This document shows, one piece after another, positions 25,991 through 35,213 of a stretch of DNA of 51,729 nucleotides. Made by a program: the position numbers and the translations under genes. The first letter of the stretch is position 1. Each line of letters begins with the position of its first letter. The notes below the pieces were generated by a model, which saw only the letters and a list, made by a program, of their open reading frames with translations, made no database searches and was not told the origin of the DNA. Source of the stretch: Bacillota bacterium (GTDB lineage Bacteria; Bacillota; Clostridia; Lachnospirales; Lachnospiraceae); the NCBI GenBank assembly GCA_023387655.1, contig JAEWHR010000158.1, positions 1 through 51,729 on the forward strand, given 5' to 3'.

Positions 25991-26030
25991 ATATTACTTT
26001 TATTAACATATTATGTCAATATGTTTATAT
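25991..26030 (-). promoter_or_regulatory. Promoter/operator of the apr-cysDN operon
   Basis: Minus-strand TTGACA (26014-26019), 17-base spacer, TAATAT (25991-25996). A perfect inverted repeat AACATATT-N5-AATATGTT (26005-26025) covers the -35. The 40-odd bases are nearly identical to 39485-39524 ahead of the sulfite reductase operon, so both are likely bound by one sulfur regulator. Confidence 0.72.
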
Positions 26031-26107
26031 GCATATGGTATGTATCTTATTCATATGTGGTATATATGCTTGTTATAGTTTTATTTAGTATGGCTTTCTT
26101 GTTTATC

Positions 26108-27172
26108 TCATAAAGAAATTATTTCTTTCCCCTTCAATTCTATATTTTCCAAAAGATATGTCTTTTCTTCATCATAAGCATACACTCGATATACAATCAC
26201 ACACATTTTTTCACCGATTATAATAGGCCTTCTTTCCAAAGAACGTTGTGTTGTGAGAATAACGCCTTTCACATTTAAAGTAACTAAAAGACAATTCCCT
26301 CGAAACGAGATATCTTCAATCAGACCCTCATCCGTGTATTCCATGATATCTTTAAATTTTGTATTATCCCTTTTGAATGCTTCTACAAACTCTGGACGTA
26401 TAATTGCACCCTTATAATCCCCTTTTTCAAATCCACGAAGTTTATAATATTCAACCTCCCTTAAAGACTGACCTATGAATTCTGCAACAAAAGGTGTTCC
26501 TGGATTTTTATATATTTCAAGTGGTGTACCAATCTGTTCTATGCGTCCCTTGTTTGTAACTATGATATCATCTGCCACTTCCACTGCTTCATCTTGATCA
26601 TGTGTTACAAAGATACTGGTTATTCCAACTTTATGGATCATTTCTCGAAGCCAGCTCCTAAGTTCAAGACGTACCTTGGCATCAATTGCAGCAAATGGTT
26701 CATCCAGTAATAAAAGACTTGGTTTTGGTGCTAAAGCTCTAGCAAATGCAACTCTTTGTCTTTGACCTCCTGACAATTGATTTGGATATCTTTTTTCCAA
26801 ACCGAATAACCCTGTTAACTCCATCAATTCCATTACTCTTTCCCTCACATGCTTTTTGGGAACTTTCTTTATTTCAAGTCCAAATGCAATATTTTCATAT
26901 ACGGTCATGTAACGAAATAACGCATAATTTTGGAACACAAATCCTATCCCTCTTTCCGATGCCGCAATATCATTAACTCGCTTACCGTCAATAATGATAT
27001 CCCCAGAATTTGGCATCTCTAAGCCCGCTATCATCCTAAGTATCGTAGTTTTCCCACTACCACTTGGTCCAAGCAAAGCAACCAGTTTTCCTTTCTCAAT
27101 ACCAAAATTCACATTTTCAGATGCTTTAAAATCCCCGAATGTTTTCTCTATATTCTTCATTTCAACATACAT
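26108..27172 (-). CDS. cysA: Sulfate/thiosulfate ABC importer ATP-binding protein
   Basis: 354 residues, the usual CysA length. Walker A GPSGSGKTT (35-43), signature LSGGQRQRVAFARAL, Walker B LLLLDEPFAAID, H-loop VTHDQDEA, then a C-terminal TOBE-type region. It powers the CysT/CysW channel. The ATG at 27172 has GGGAGAGAG upstream; the longer open frame to 27238 runs back into cysW and lacks a site. Last gene of the importer operon; no strong terminator is visible before the apr promoter, so some read-through is possible. Confidence 0.93.
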   Translation of the reverse strand: MYVEMKNIEKTFGDFKASENVNFGIEKGKLVALLGPSGSGKTTILRMIAGLEMPNSGDIIIDGKRVNDIAASERGIGFVFQNYALFRYMTVYENIAFGLEIKKVPKKHVRERVMELMELTGLFGLEKRYPNQLSGGQRQRVAFARALAPKPSLLLLDEPFAAIDAKVRLELRSWLREMIHKVGITSIFVTHDQDEAVEVADDIIVTNKGRIEQIGTPLEIYKNPGTPFVAEFIGQSLREVEYYKLRGFEKGDYKGAIIRPEFVEAFKRDNTKFKDIMEYTDEGLIEDISFRGNCLLVTLNVKGVILTTQRSLERRPIIIGEKMCVIVYRVYAYDEEKTYLLENIELKGKEIISL

Positions 27173-27200
27173 AAACTCTCTCCCTCTTTTAAAAACTATG

Positions 27201-28061
27201 CTAAATTTCTTGCTTTCTTTTCGCTTTATATTCCACAATGTTTCTCGCTACTAATACAATAATTGCTATTATAACAAGAATGGAAGATACAGCAAATGCT
27301 GCTGTAATCGAGTCTGCTGATCCTGATAAGTAAAGCGCATCAATTTCTAAAGGTAATGTAAAGGTTTCTCCTCTGGTTTTAGATAAAGCATACACTGCAC
27401 CAAACTCACCTAAGGCTCTCGCCGTACATAATATTATTCCATACAACAATGCCCACTTAATGTGAGGAAACGTAATCTTTCTAAAAATAGTAAACCCACT
27501 TGCACCCATCAGTGCAGCGGCTTCCTCTTCGTCTCTTCCCTGTGCATTTAACACAGGTATAATTTCTCTTGAGATAAAAGGAAAGGTTACAAATATCGTT
27601 GCCAAGGCAACCCCCGGAAGAGCAAATACAATTTTTATATTAGTTCCAAGAAACTCATTTAACTTATCTATGTGCCCGCTTGCCCATCCAAGTCTTCCAA
27701 AGGTCATAAGGAATGCTAAACCAGCAATCACTGGAGAGATAGAAAATGGGATATCAATAATGGTAGCCATAACATGTTTCCCTTGGAAGGAAAACTTCGT
27801 GATAAGCCACGCTGCAACAATACCAAAAAATGAATTGACAGCAACTGCGATTACGGTTGCAAATAGAGTTACCTTTAATGCTGATAGTACATACTCCGTC
27901 TGCAAAGACTTACGATAGAACGTAAACCCTTCACCAAAAGAATTTATAATAACTGATATTAATGGTAGAACTAGCATAAAGAAAATAAATAAAGCGCTTA
28001 TTATAATTAAAATTATTTTTGTTTTATTACCTTCACTAGTAGGAATTAATTTATTCTGCAT
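27201..28061 (-). CDS. cysW: Sulfate ABC importer permease CysW
   Basis: 286 residues with six membrane helices and the EAA loop EEEAAALMGASGFTIFRKITFPHI for docking on CysA. The start at 28061 has AGGAGGT upstream; an in-frame start at 28079 would overlap cysT and has none. It forms the channel with CysT. The end ...FTLPLEIDALYLSGSADSITAAFAVS is typical of CysW. Confidence 0.93.
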   Translation of the reverse strand: MQNKLIPTSEGNKTKIILIIISALFIFFMLVLPLISVIINSFGEGFTFYRKSLQTEYVLSALKVTLFATVIAVAVNSFFGIVAAWLITKFSFQGKHVMATIIDIPFSISPVIAGLAFLMTFGRLGWASGHIDKLNEFLGTNIKIVFALPGVALATIFVTFPFISREIIPVLNAQGRDEEEAAALMGASGFTIFRKITFPHIKWALLYGIILCTARALGEFGAVYALSKTRGETFTLPLEIDALYLSGSADSITAAFAVSSILVIIAIIVLVARNIVEYKAKRKQEI

Positions 28062-28071
28062 TACATACCTC

Positions 28072-28926
28072 CTAAACATGATTCGTACGTTTTGCCTGAC
28101 GTACTTGAATGATATTTAAAAAAAGCAATACCATAAAAGAAATAATTAACATAACCAATGCAATTGCTGTAGCACTCGCATAATCTACATAATTTAATTT
28201 TTGCATAATAACATAAGAAACAACCTGCGTATGTTCCTTCGCACTGTTCCCAGAGATATAAGTGACACTCCCATATTCACCAATTCCTCTAGCAAAAGCC
28301 AATCCAAACCCCGTTAACAATGCTGGCCTCAATTCAGGAAAAACTACTTTAAAAAATGATGTTGTTCTACTTGCGCCTAGGATGTATGCCGCCTCTTCAT
28401 ATTGCGTATCTAATTTCTCTAAGACTGGTTGAATTGCTCTAACAACAAATGGTATGCCAATAAAAATGAGTGCAATGGTAAGACCTATCCTCGTATAGGA
28501 TATTTTTATTCCTAGCTCCGCGAATCTTTTTCCTAAGATTCCTGTATCGGAATACATCTTTGATAATGTAATACCTGCAACTGCTGTTGGTAAGGCAAAT
28601 GGTAACTCTATTAGACCATCAAGTAATCTTTTTCCAGGAAATTCGTACCTTACTAAAACCCATGCAAGAACAATACCGAAAAAACAATTAATAATTGCTG
28701 CAAAAAAAGAACATATCATACTAGTTTTCAATGCATTCAACACATTACCCTTCGTAATTAAACGTATAAATTCATTTGGAGATAATTGAAAGGAATATAC
28801 AAGGACTGATGCCAAAGGTATCAATATAATCAAAGACAACATTAGCATTGTTATTCCCATAGTTAAACCAAAGCCTGGTATAACTCTATTATTTTTCTTA
28901 TTCTTTTTTCCCTTCTGATATTCCAT
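28072..28926 (-). CDS. cysT: Sulfate ABC importer permease CysT (CysU)
   Basis: 284 residues, six membrane helices, EAA loop YEEAAYILGASRTTSFFKVVFPEL, and ARGIGEYGSVTYISGN near the C-terminal helices, as in CysT/CysU. GGAGGGG precedes the ATG. It follows the binding-protein gene after an 89-base gap holding a hairpin and is 10 bases from cysW. Confidence 0.94.
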   Translation of the reverse strand: MEYQKGKKNKKNNRVIPGFGLTMGITMLMLSLIILIPLASVLVYSFQLSPNEFIRLITKGNVLNALKTSMICSFFAAIINCFFGIVLAWVLVRYEFPGKRLLDGLIELPFALPTAVAGITLSKMYSDTGILGKRFAELGIKISYTRIGLTIALIFIGIPFVVRAIQPVLEKLDTQYEEAAYILGASRTTSFFKVVFPELRPALLTGFGLAFARGIGEYGSVTYISGNSAKEHTQVVSYVIMQKLNYVDYASATAIALVMLIISFMVLLFLNIIQVRQAKRTNHV

Positions 28927-28953
28927 GACCCCTCCAGCATCAAATATAAAAAT

Positions 28954-28986
28954 ATATCCTACAGATATGGTAAACCTGTAGGATAT
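28954..28986 (-). terminator. Intercistronic hairpin between binding protein and permease genes
   Basis: Perfect 11-bp stem ATATCCTACAG (28954-28964) / CTGTAGGATAT (28976-28986) with an 11-base loop, followed on the minus strand by ATTTTTATATT. It is a likely partial terminator or RNA-stabilising stem giving more binding protein than permease. Confidence 0.6.
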
Positions 28987-29015
28987 TCACTTATTTTCCG
29001 AAACATTATATATTT

Positions 29016-30041
29016 TTATCTACTATAAATCTCATCAAAAACACCACCATCTGCAAAAAACTTAGCATATGCTTCATTCCAACCGCCAAAATCATCAATT
29101 GAACATAGTGTTATATTTAGATCAAATTTACTTGAAAATTCCTGCAAGATATCCTTGTTTGATGGTCGGTAACCATTGTTACCAATAATTCTCTGCGCTT
29201 CCTCTGTATAAAGATACTCTAAATATGCTTTTGCTATCTCTTTTGTTCCATTTTTGTCAGCATTTTCATCAACAATAGCTACACTTGGCTCTGCTAAAAT
29301 ACTGGAACTTGGAGTAATAACTTCAAATTTATCTGGGTACTCCTTTAAGGAAAGGAGAGCTTCATTTTCCCAAGCAAGTAATACATCCCCCTGACCATTT
29401 TCAACGAACGTTGTTGTTGCTCCTCTGGCTCCAGAGTCCATTACAGTAACATTTGCATATAGTTTCGACACAAACTCCTTAATTTTAGTTTCATCTCCAT
29501 TATTTGTAACCTTTGCATAATTCCATGCAGCAAGGAAATTCCAGCACGCTCCGCCACTACTCTTAGGATCTGGTGTTATAACCCCTACACCCTCCTTAAT
29601 TAGATCATCCCAATCTTGTATATTTTTTTCATTTCCTTTTCTTACTAAGAATACAATTGTTGAAGTGTAAGGGGAGGAATTTCCTTTAAACTCATCAATC
29701 CATCCAGATTCAATCAAACCTGATTCTTCTACCAGTGTAATATCATGTGCCAAGGCTAGAGTTACGACATCAGCTGCTGCCCCTTCAATAACCGATCTTG
29801 CTTGACTACCAGATCCACCATGTGATTGTATTACTTCAACTTCGGTACCACTAGTTTCCTTATAATGCTTTTCAAATAGTTCATTGTATGCTACATAGAG
29901 CTCTCTTGTAGGGTCATAGGATACATTGGTAATCGTTACTTTCTCTTGCTTCGCTTTCTTGCCACAGGCCATAATCGAAATTACCATCCCAAATGCTAAT
30001 AATAATAATAAAACAATCCTTTTTTGACTTTTTCCCTTCAT
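29016..30041 (-). CDS. sbp: Sulfate-binding lipoprotein of the ABC importer
   Basis: 341 residues. Signal peptide with lipobox ISIMAC; Cys26 anchors it outside the membrane. The mature part has SYDPTRELYVAYNELFEKHY, SHGGSGSQARSVIEGAAADVV, and GYRPSNKDIL, all family motifs of Sbp/CysP. It captures sulfate and delivers it to CysT/CysW. The ATG at 30041 has TGGAGGTAA upstream; a GTG at 30056 would overlap that site. First gene of the importer operon. Confidence 0.93.
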   Translation of the reverse strand: MKGKSQKRIVLLLLLAFGMVISIMACGKKAKQEKVTITNVSYDPTRELYVAYNELFEKHYKETSGTEVEVIQSHGGSGSQARSVIEGAAADVVTLALAHDITLVEESGLIESGWIDEFKGNSSPYTSTIVFLVRKGNEKNIQDWDDLIKEGVGVITPDPKSSGGACWNFLAAWNYAKVTNNGDETKIKEFVSKLYANVTVMDSGARGATTTFVENGQGDVLLAWENEALLSLKEYPDKFEVITPSSSILAEPSVAIVDENADKNGTKEIAKAYLEYLYTEEAQRIIGNNGYRPSNKDILQEFSSKFDLNITLCSIDDFGGWNEAYAKFFADGGVFDEIYSR

Positions 30042-30072
30042 AATTGTTACCTCCACCTGCTATATGTTATTT

Positions 30073-30104
30073 GGGATTTTAATCCCTATATTCATATTTG
30101 TAAA
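30073..30104 (-). promoter_or_regulatory. Promoter of the sulfate importer operon with palindrome over the -10
   Basis: Minus-strand TTTACA (30099-30104), 17-base spacer, TAAAAT (30076-30081). A perfect palindrome GGGATT-TT-AATCCC (30073-30086) overlies the -10 and could be an operator. ATATGTTA, a half-site like those in the two other sulfur promoters, occurs on each side (near 30062 and 30130). Confidence 0.55.
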
Positions 30105-30222
30105 GTAGGATATTGATATTTTAATTTCCATATGTTAGAATATTTTATGAGTTAGCATGGATTCATATTTTTTTATTTATATATCATACTATTTCTGTAT
30201 GTTTATATGTAAAGGAGCGTTT

Positions 30223-31104
30223 ATGTCTATTAAACTTTTATTAATCTTTGTTACGGTATATAAAGAAGGAAGTATTACTCTGGCAGCAAAGAAATTAAAG
30301 TTAAGCCAACCTGCAGTCAGTGCTGCAATTAGAGAACTAGAAAACCGTTACTCTATTCAACTATTTGAACGCAACGGACGAGGTATTCAAAAGACAAGTG
30401 CTGCTTATCATCTTTACGAATATGCTTCTCATATCGCAGCATTATACACAGAGATGGATCATGAATTCCTGAATCAAAGGAAAAATACTCACTTAAAAAT
30501 CGGCTCTAGTATTTGTATTGGAGAATGCTTGATGCCTAAGTACATAAAAGATTATACAGATAAATATCATGCTCCCATGCCGTACCTAAGAATTGATTGT
30601 TCTGAGATTTTAGAGAAAATGGTGATAGATAATTTTTTGGACTTTGCTCTCATAGAAGGATGGGTTCATTCTGATAAATTATTAGTGGAACCATTTATTA
30701 AAGATCATCTTATTTTAATATGCAGCCCGCTCCACCCATTGGCATCTAAAGATCTTGTAACTCTAGAAGATCTAGAAGAAGAACATTTTCTTTTACGCGA
30801 AAAAAATTGTAGTTCAAGAGAATTTGTTGAATCAGCACTAATTCTTCATGGTTTTATCTTAAAAGCATCATGGGAAAGTACCAGCACCACCGCTATCATT
30901 AATGCTGTAAAGGTAAATTTAGGTATTTCAATCTTACCTGAACGTATGCTGACAGAGTACATAAATAATAAAAGTATCGCAAAACTACAGTTAAAAGATA
31001 TCGATTTTATTAGAGAATATAATATCATCTATCATCAAAACAAATACTTAAATTCAGATATTATTAACTTTATTGATCTTGTAAAGATGAATATAATATT
31101 ATAA
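30223..31104 (+). CDS. LysR-family regulator, likely of sulfur assimilation
   Basis: 293 residues. The N-terminal helix-turn-helix ITLAAKKLKLSQPAVSAAIRELE is LysR-type; the rest is the periplasmic-binding-like effector domain (KIGSSICIGECLMPKYIKDY, FALIEGW, LGISILPERML). It is divergent from the sulfate importer operon with a 181-base shared gap, which argues that it controls that operon, as CysL-like proteins do. AAAGGAGC precedes the ATG at 30223; the longer frame from 30157 has no site. The 3' end of the gene runs into a 19-bp tandem repeat. Confidence 0.9.
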   Translation: MSIKLLLIFVTVYKEGSITLAAKKLKLSQPAVSAAIRELENRYSIQLFERNGRGIQKTSAAYHLYEYASHIAALYTEMDHEFLNQRKNTHLKIGSSICIGECLMPKYIKDYTDKYHAPMPYLRIDCSEILEKMVIDNFLDFALIEGWVHSDKLLVEPFIKDHLILICSPLHPLASKDLVTLEDLEEEHFLLREKNCSSREFVESALILHGFILKASWESTSTTAIINAVKVNLGISILPERMLTEYINNKSIAKLQLKDIDFIREYNIIYHQNKYLNSDIINFIDLVKMNIIL

Positions 31105-31216
31105 AGATGGATTGATAGTGTAAAGGTGGATTGATAGCGTAAAGGTGGATTGATAGTTTAAAGATGAATTGATAGTGTAAAGATGAATTGATAGTGTAAA
31201 GATGAATATGATCTTG
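31082..31216. repeat. 19-bp tandem repeat growing out of the lysR 3' end
   Basis: Units of consensus TAAAGATGGATTGATAGTG lie at 31102, 31121, 31140, 31159 and 31178, exactly 19 bases apart. A degenerate unit on each side (31082 and 31197) extends the array. The first, coding copy forms the last codons of the LysR gene, so the array appears to have arisen by duplicating its 3' end. Confidence 0.9.
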
Positions 31217-31264
31217 TAGGTAGATATTTTTATAGCCTTCTCTAAGACATATAAAATGTATAAA

Positions 31265-31303
31265 TTAAGCAGAGCATGATTAGCTCTGCTTAAAAATTTT
31301 TAT
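31265..31303. terminator. Bidirectional terminator between lysR and hemL
   Basis: Perfect 11-bp stem TTAAGCAGAGC (31265-31275) / GCTCTGCTTAA (31283-31293), 7-base loop, then AAATTTTTATT on the plus strand. It separates the convergent LysR gene and siroheme operon. Confidence 0.75.
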
Positions 31304-31355
31304 TATCAATCTTATGTTGCGACAGTCCTATATTGTTTGTTATGTTTTCGTCGTA

Positions 31356-32627
31356 TCAAGATATCTTATATTTTTTTATAATCTCGCATGTTTTTTTAAT
31401 ATCTTCCATACTATGTGCATATGACATAAACATTGCTTCAAATTGTGAGGGTGCTAGATAGATCCCTTGATTTATCATATAGTTAAAGTATTTAGCATAT
31501 TTTAAAGTATCTGATGTAATCGCAGATTCATAATCAATAACCTCTTTTTCTGTAAAAAAAACGCTCATAAGAGAGCCCACCTGATTAACACACACCGTCT
31601 CTCCCATTGCTTTCTTTACTGTTTTTGCAAGTATTTCTGTCTTTTGATTGATATCCTCATATAACTTTGGAGTTTCTTTTAGGATAGTAAGTGTTTCAAT
31701 TCCAGCAGTAGTTGCAATAGGATTTCCTGATAAAGTTCCAGCTTGGTATACGCCGCCTAACGGCGAGACTACTTCCATGATCTCTTCTCTTCCACCGTAA
31801 GCTCCAATTGGCATTCCTCCACCAACAATCTTTCCAAGTGTCGTCAAATCCGGTATTACATCAAAATATTCTTGAGCACCGCCAAGTGAAAGTCGGAATC
31901 CCGTAATCACTTCATCAAAAATTAGTAAAGCTCCATACTGGTTGGTTATCTCTCGTAAGTTTTTCAAAAAATTATCTTTTGGTAACACAACTCCCATATT
32001 AGCGGCAACAGGCTCTATGATAACCGCAGCAATATCGTATCCATAGGTTTTAAACAGTTCTTCAACAGAAGCTTCGTCATTATATTCAGCTATCAATGTA
32101 TTCTTTGTATAATCCTGCGGAATACCTAGGCTATCTGGAACCGACTGTGTTAATGCTCCCGAACCCGCTTTTACAAGCAAGCCATCCGAATGTCCATGAT
32201 AACAACCTCTGAACTTAATTATTTTGTTCCTTTTTGTAAAACCCCTAGCAACTCTTATAGCGCTCATGACTGCTTCAGTTCCTGAGTTTACCAACCTTAT
32301 CTTTTCCATAGAAGGAATCAAACTATGTACTAGTTGCGTTAGTTGATATTCTTTTTCTGTTGGTGCTCCAAAGGAAAGTCCATATTCGCATGCTTCCTTT
32401 ACTTTGCGAATCACTCGTTCTGAAGCATGCCCTAAGATTGCAGGCCCCCAAGAACATACATAATCGATATACTCATTATCATCTACATCGTATAGTTTGG
32501 AACCTTTCGCACTTTTGATAAAGATAGGATTACGATTTACTGCCTGAAACGCCCTAACCGGGCTATTAACACCACCTGGCATCCTTGTTTTTGATTTTTC
32601 ATATAAGATATCTGAATTAGAATACAT
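31356..32627 (-). CDS. hemL: Glutamate-1-semialdehyde 2,1-aminomutase
   Basis: 423 residues, family length. RMPGGVNSPVRAF opens the protein, IKFRGCYHGHSDGLLVKAGSG is the glycine-rich cofactor loop, LIFDEVITGFR binds the pyridine ring, and TTLGKIVGGGMPIGAYGG contains the Schiff-base lysine. It converts glutamate-1-semialdehyde to 5-aminolevulinate. AAAGAGGT precedes the ATG. Last gene of the siroheme operon, 22 bases after hemB. Confidence 0.97.
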   Translation of the reverse strand: MYSNSDILYEKSKTRMPGGVNSPVRAFQAVNRNPIFIKSAKGSKLYDVDDNEYIDYVCSWGPAILGHASERVIRKVKEACEYGLSFGAPTEKEYQLTQLVHSLIPSMEKIRLVNSGTEAVMSAIRVARGFTKRNKIIKFRGCYHGHSDGLLVKAGSGALTQSVPDSLGIPQDYTKNTLIAEYNDEASVEELFKTYGYDIAAVIIEPVAANMGVVLPKDNFLKNLREITNQYGALLIFDEVITGFRLSLGGAQEYFDVIPDLTTLGKIVGGGMPIGAYGGREEIMEVVSPLGGVYQAGTLSGNPIATTAGIETLTILKETPKLYEDINQKTEILAKTVKKAMGETVCVNQVGSLMSVFFTEKEVIDYESAITSDTLKYAKYFNYMINQGIYLAPSQFEAMFMSYAHSMEDIKKTCEIIKKYKIS

Positions 32628-32649
32628 GAATTACCTCTTTCTATATAAA

Positions 32650-33618
32650 CTACCTATCCTCCTCAAGCCATTTCGCAATATCTAAAGCATGATATGTAAT
32701 AATTATTTTAGCACCTGCTCTTTTTATTGCTACCATATTCTCCATGACAATTCTTTTTTCGTCAATCCATCCATTATTAGCAGCAGCTTTTACCATGGAA
32801 TATTCACCGCTTACATTATAAGCAGCAACAGGATAGTCCGTTTTCTCTGAAACCGTTTTAATGACATCAAGATAAGCCAATGCGGGTTTTACCATAATAA
32901 CATCGGCTCCTTCCTTAATATCAATCATACATTCTCTTACTGCTTCTTTTACATTGGCAGGATCCATCTGATAAGTCTTGCGATCCCCAAATGCAGGTGC
33001 CGAATGAGCTGCCTCCCTAAACGGCGAATAATACCCTGAAGCATATTTCGCACTGTATGACATTATCAAGATATCGGTATATCCAGAATCGTCCAGTGAT
33101 TTCCTTATCGCTTCCACACGTCCATCCATCATATCAGATGGGGCAATAATATCAGCTCCTGCCTTTGCCATACTAACTGCCATCCTAGAAAGTAATACAA
33201 GTGTTTCATCATTTTGTACTTTACCCTCTTTTATCAAACCACAATGTCCATGAGACGTATATTCACATAAACATACATCTGCAATGATTAAAAGATTTGG
33301 TGCTTTTTCTTTCATATCCTTGATTGCTCTCTGGGTAACACCATTATCATCATATGCCTGACTACCAACTTCATCCTTATGACAAGGAATTCCAAATATC
33401 AAAATTGCATGTATACCAGATGCAATGATTCGCTCTAATTCTTCACTAAATCTGTCGATGGAGTATTGATAAATTCCTGGCATAGAATGGACCGGGCTTT
33501 TAATATTTTCACCTTCTATGAGAAAAACCGGATACACAAGATCCGATTTTTGAATCTGCGTCTCTCTTACCAAACTTCTCATTTCCTCACTGACTCTTAA
33601 TCTTCTCATTCGATTCAT
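32650..33618 (-). CDS. hemB: Delta-aminolevulinic acid dehydratase (porphobilinogen synthase)
   Basis: 322 residues. The zinc-type cysteine cluster DVCLCEYTSHGHCG is present, and the two catalytic lysines lie in MSYSAKYASGYYSPFREA and DVIMVKPALAYLDVI. It joins two aminolevulinate molecules into porphobilinogen. Its ATG overlaps the hemD stop (ATGA) and the ribosome binding site is poor, so it depends on translational coupling. Confidence 0.97.
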   Translation of the reverse strand: MNRMRRLRVSEEMRSLVRETQIQKSDLVYPVFLIEGENIKSPVHSMPGIYQYSIDRFSEELERIIASGIHAILIFGIPCHKDEVGSQAYDDNGVTQRAIKDMKEKAPNLLIIADVCLCEYTSHGHCGLIKEGKVQNDETLVLLSRMAVSMAKAGADIIAPSDMMDGRVEAIRKSLDDSGYTDILIMSYSAKYASGYYSPFREAAHSAPAFGDRKTYQMDPANVKEAVRECMIDIKEGADVIMVKPALAYLDVIKTVSEKTDYPVAAYNVSGEYSMVKAAANNGWIDEKRIVMENMVAIKRAGAKIIITYHALDIAKWLEEDR

Positions 33619-35114
33619 GTTAAAGCACCATCTTTCAAGTAATAATTTTTTACTGCTTCTACTAACCCATCTGCATTATTGGTAGAGGCAATAATATCTG
33701 CTTCTCTATTTTCACTCTTCACAGCCTCATACGTCACCTCACCTATACAAGCAATCTTAACATCCTTTGATAAACTCAGATTTTCCTTTTTTATTTCCTT
33801 AAAGAAAGCCTTAACACCAGATGCACTGCCAAATACTAAACAATCCATTTGATTCATGTATTGCAATTTATCTGTCGCTGTACCGATCACATCATAGATT
33901 GCTATTTCTTTATATGAAATGCCTTGTTTTGTCAAAATATCAAGTAATTCCTGACTTCCTCTAACAGCCCTTGGTATTAGTACTTTTTCCTTCTTACCAA
34001 CGATACTCGAAAACTCTTCACCTAATACAGCAACTGTATATTTGGTTGGAATGAAGTCTGAGGTAATACCGCATTCTTCTAATTTTTTAGCGGTTCCAGA
34101 ACCAATTGCAGCAAACTTTATACGACTTAATACTCTAAAGTCAAAGCTTCGTGTCTTTAATCGTTCAAAAAATAAATCTACACCATTTTGACTAGTAAAT
34201 AAAATCCACTGATAACTATCTAATCTAGCAATTTCTCTATCTAATTTATTAATATTTACAGTAGGAACAACCTCCATATCACATATTGTTTCTGTAATTG
34301 CCCCCATCCTCTTAAACTTATTCTCTAATTTTTCTTTCAATGCCTTAGTGGCTGTAATTCCAATTTTTTTAGGAAGCAAACTTCGATAATACCGATAATC
34401 GTACGCAGCTGTTGCTCCAATTACAATCACTGCTGGAGATTTAAGCTTACTTTTTTCTACCTCATTAACTATAGTATTTAACGTACCTCTAACAACTTGT
34501 TGACTACTAGTCGTACCAGATGATATCACTGCAGTAGGAGTATCAGGTGTTTTTCCATTACGAATTAACTCTGATGTGATTGTTGTTAAATTTCCTAATC
34601 CCATTAAGAATATTAAAGTTCCTTCTAGTTTTGACAAGGTCTCATAATCACAATTTGCTAAACCGCTCTCCTGATTTGTATGACCTGTAATAACATGAAA
34701 ACTTCTACTAATACCTCGATGGGTTACTGGAATTCCAGCACACTCTGGTACAGCAATCGCTGATGTAATTCCAGGTACTACTTCAAACTCAATCTGAGAT
34801 TGAAGTAATGCATCAATCTCATCTGCACTCCTACCAAACACAAAAGGATCTCCACCCTTTAATCGAATTACAATATCAAATTGTATTGCACATTCTACTA
34901 GAATTTCATTTATCTCCTCCTGAGTTTTTGAATGATAGCCTGCTTGTTTTCCTACATAAACTCGTTTACACTCTGGCTTTACATAATCAAGTAATTCATT
35001 GGACACTAGTCTATCGTACACAACAGCATCACAAATCTTTAGCAATTGTGCACCCTTTACTGTTATAAGCATTGGATCTCCAGGACCTGCTCCTACTAGA
35101 TAAACTTTTCCCAT
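33615..35114 (-). CDS. cobA-hemD: Fused uroporphyrinogen-III C-methyltransferase / uroporphyrinogen-III synthase
   Basis: 499 residues. The N-terminal half (1-245) is SUMT: VYLVGAGPGDPMLITVKGA, LKGGDPFVFGR, and EVVPGITSAIAVPECAGIPVTHRG, binding S-adenosylmethionine and making precorrin-2. The C-terminal half (about 250-495) is a HemD domain (WILFTSQNGVDLFFERL, FAAIGSGTAKKLEECG, CLVFGSASGVKAFF) that closes the tetrapyrrole ring. The fused order is common in clostridia. ATGAGGTAAAT precedes the ATG. The gap from hemC holds overlapping hairpins. Confidence 0.96.
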   Translation of the reverse strand: MGKVYLVGAGPGDPMLITVKGAQLLKICDAVVYDRLVSNELLDYVKPECKRVYVGKQAGYHSKTQEEINEILVECAIQFDIVIRLKGGDPFVFGRSADEIDALLQSQIEFEVVPGITSAIAVPECAGIPVTHRGISRSFHVITGHTNQESGLANCDYETLSKLEGTLIFLMGLGNLTTITSELIRNGKTPDTPTAVISSGTTSSQQVVRGTLNTIVNEVEKSKLKSPAVIVIGATAAYDYRYYRSLLPKKIGITATKALKEKLENKFKRMGAITETICDMEVVPTVNINKLDREIARLDSYQWILFTSQNGVDLFFERLKTRSFDFRVLSRIKFAAIGSGTAKKLEECGITSDFIPTKYTVAVLGEEFSSIVGKKEKVLIPRAVRGSQELLDILTKQGISYKEIAIYDVIGTATDKLQYMNQMDCLVFGSASGVKAFFKEIKKENLSLSKDVKIACIGEVTYEAVKSENREADIIASTNNADGLVEAVKNYYLKDGALT

Positions 35115-35126
35115 ATTTACCTCATT

Positions 35127-35182
35127 TCTGCGCTGCTATATGGGCATACTCAAGTTTATGCACAAGCGCAGACACAAACTTG
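35127..35182 (-). promoter_or_regulatory. Overlapping alternative hairpins upstream of cobA-hemD
   Basis: TCTGCGCT (35127-35134) pairs with AGCGCAGA (35165-35172). CAAGTTT (35151-35157) pairs with AAACTTG (35176-35182). The two stems interlock, so they either exclude each other or form a pseudoknot. The first arm lies next to the cobA-hemD ribosome binding site. Function is unknown. Confidence 0.45.
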
Positions 35183-35213
35183 CTAAAGTAAAGAATGAAG
35201 GCTTACCACCCTC

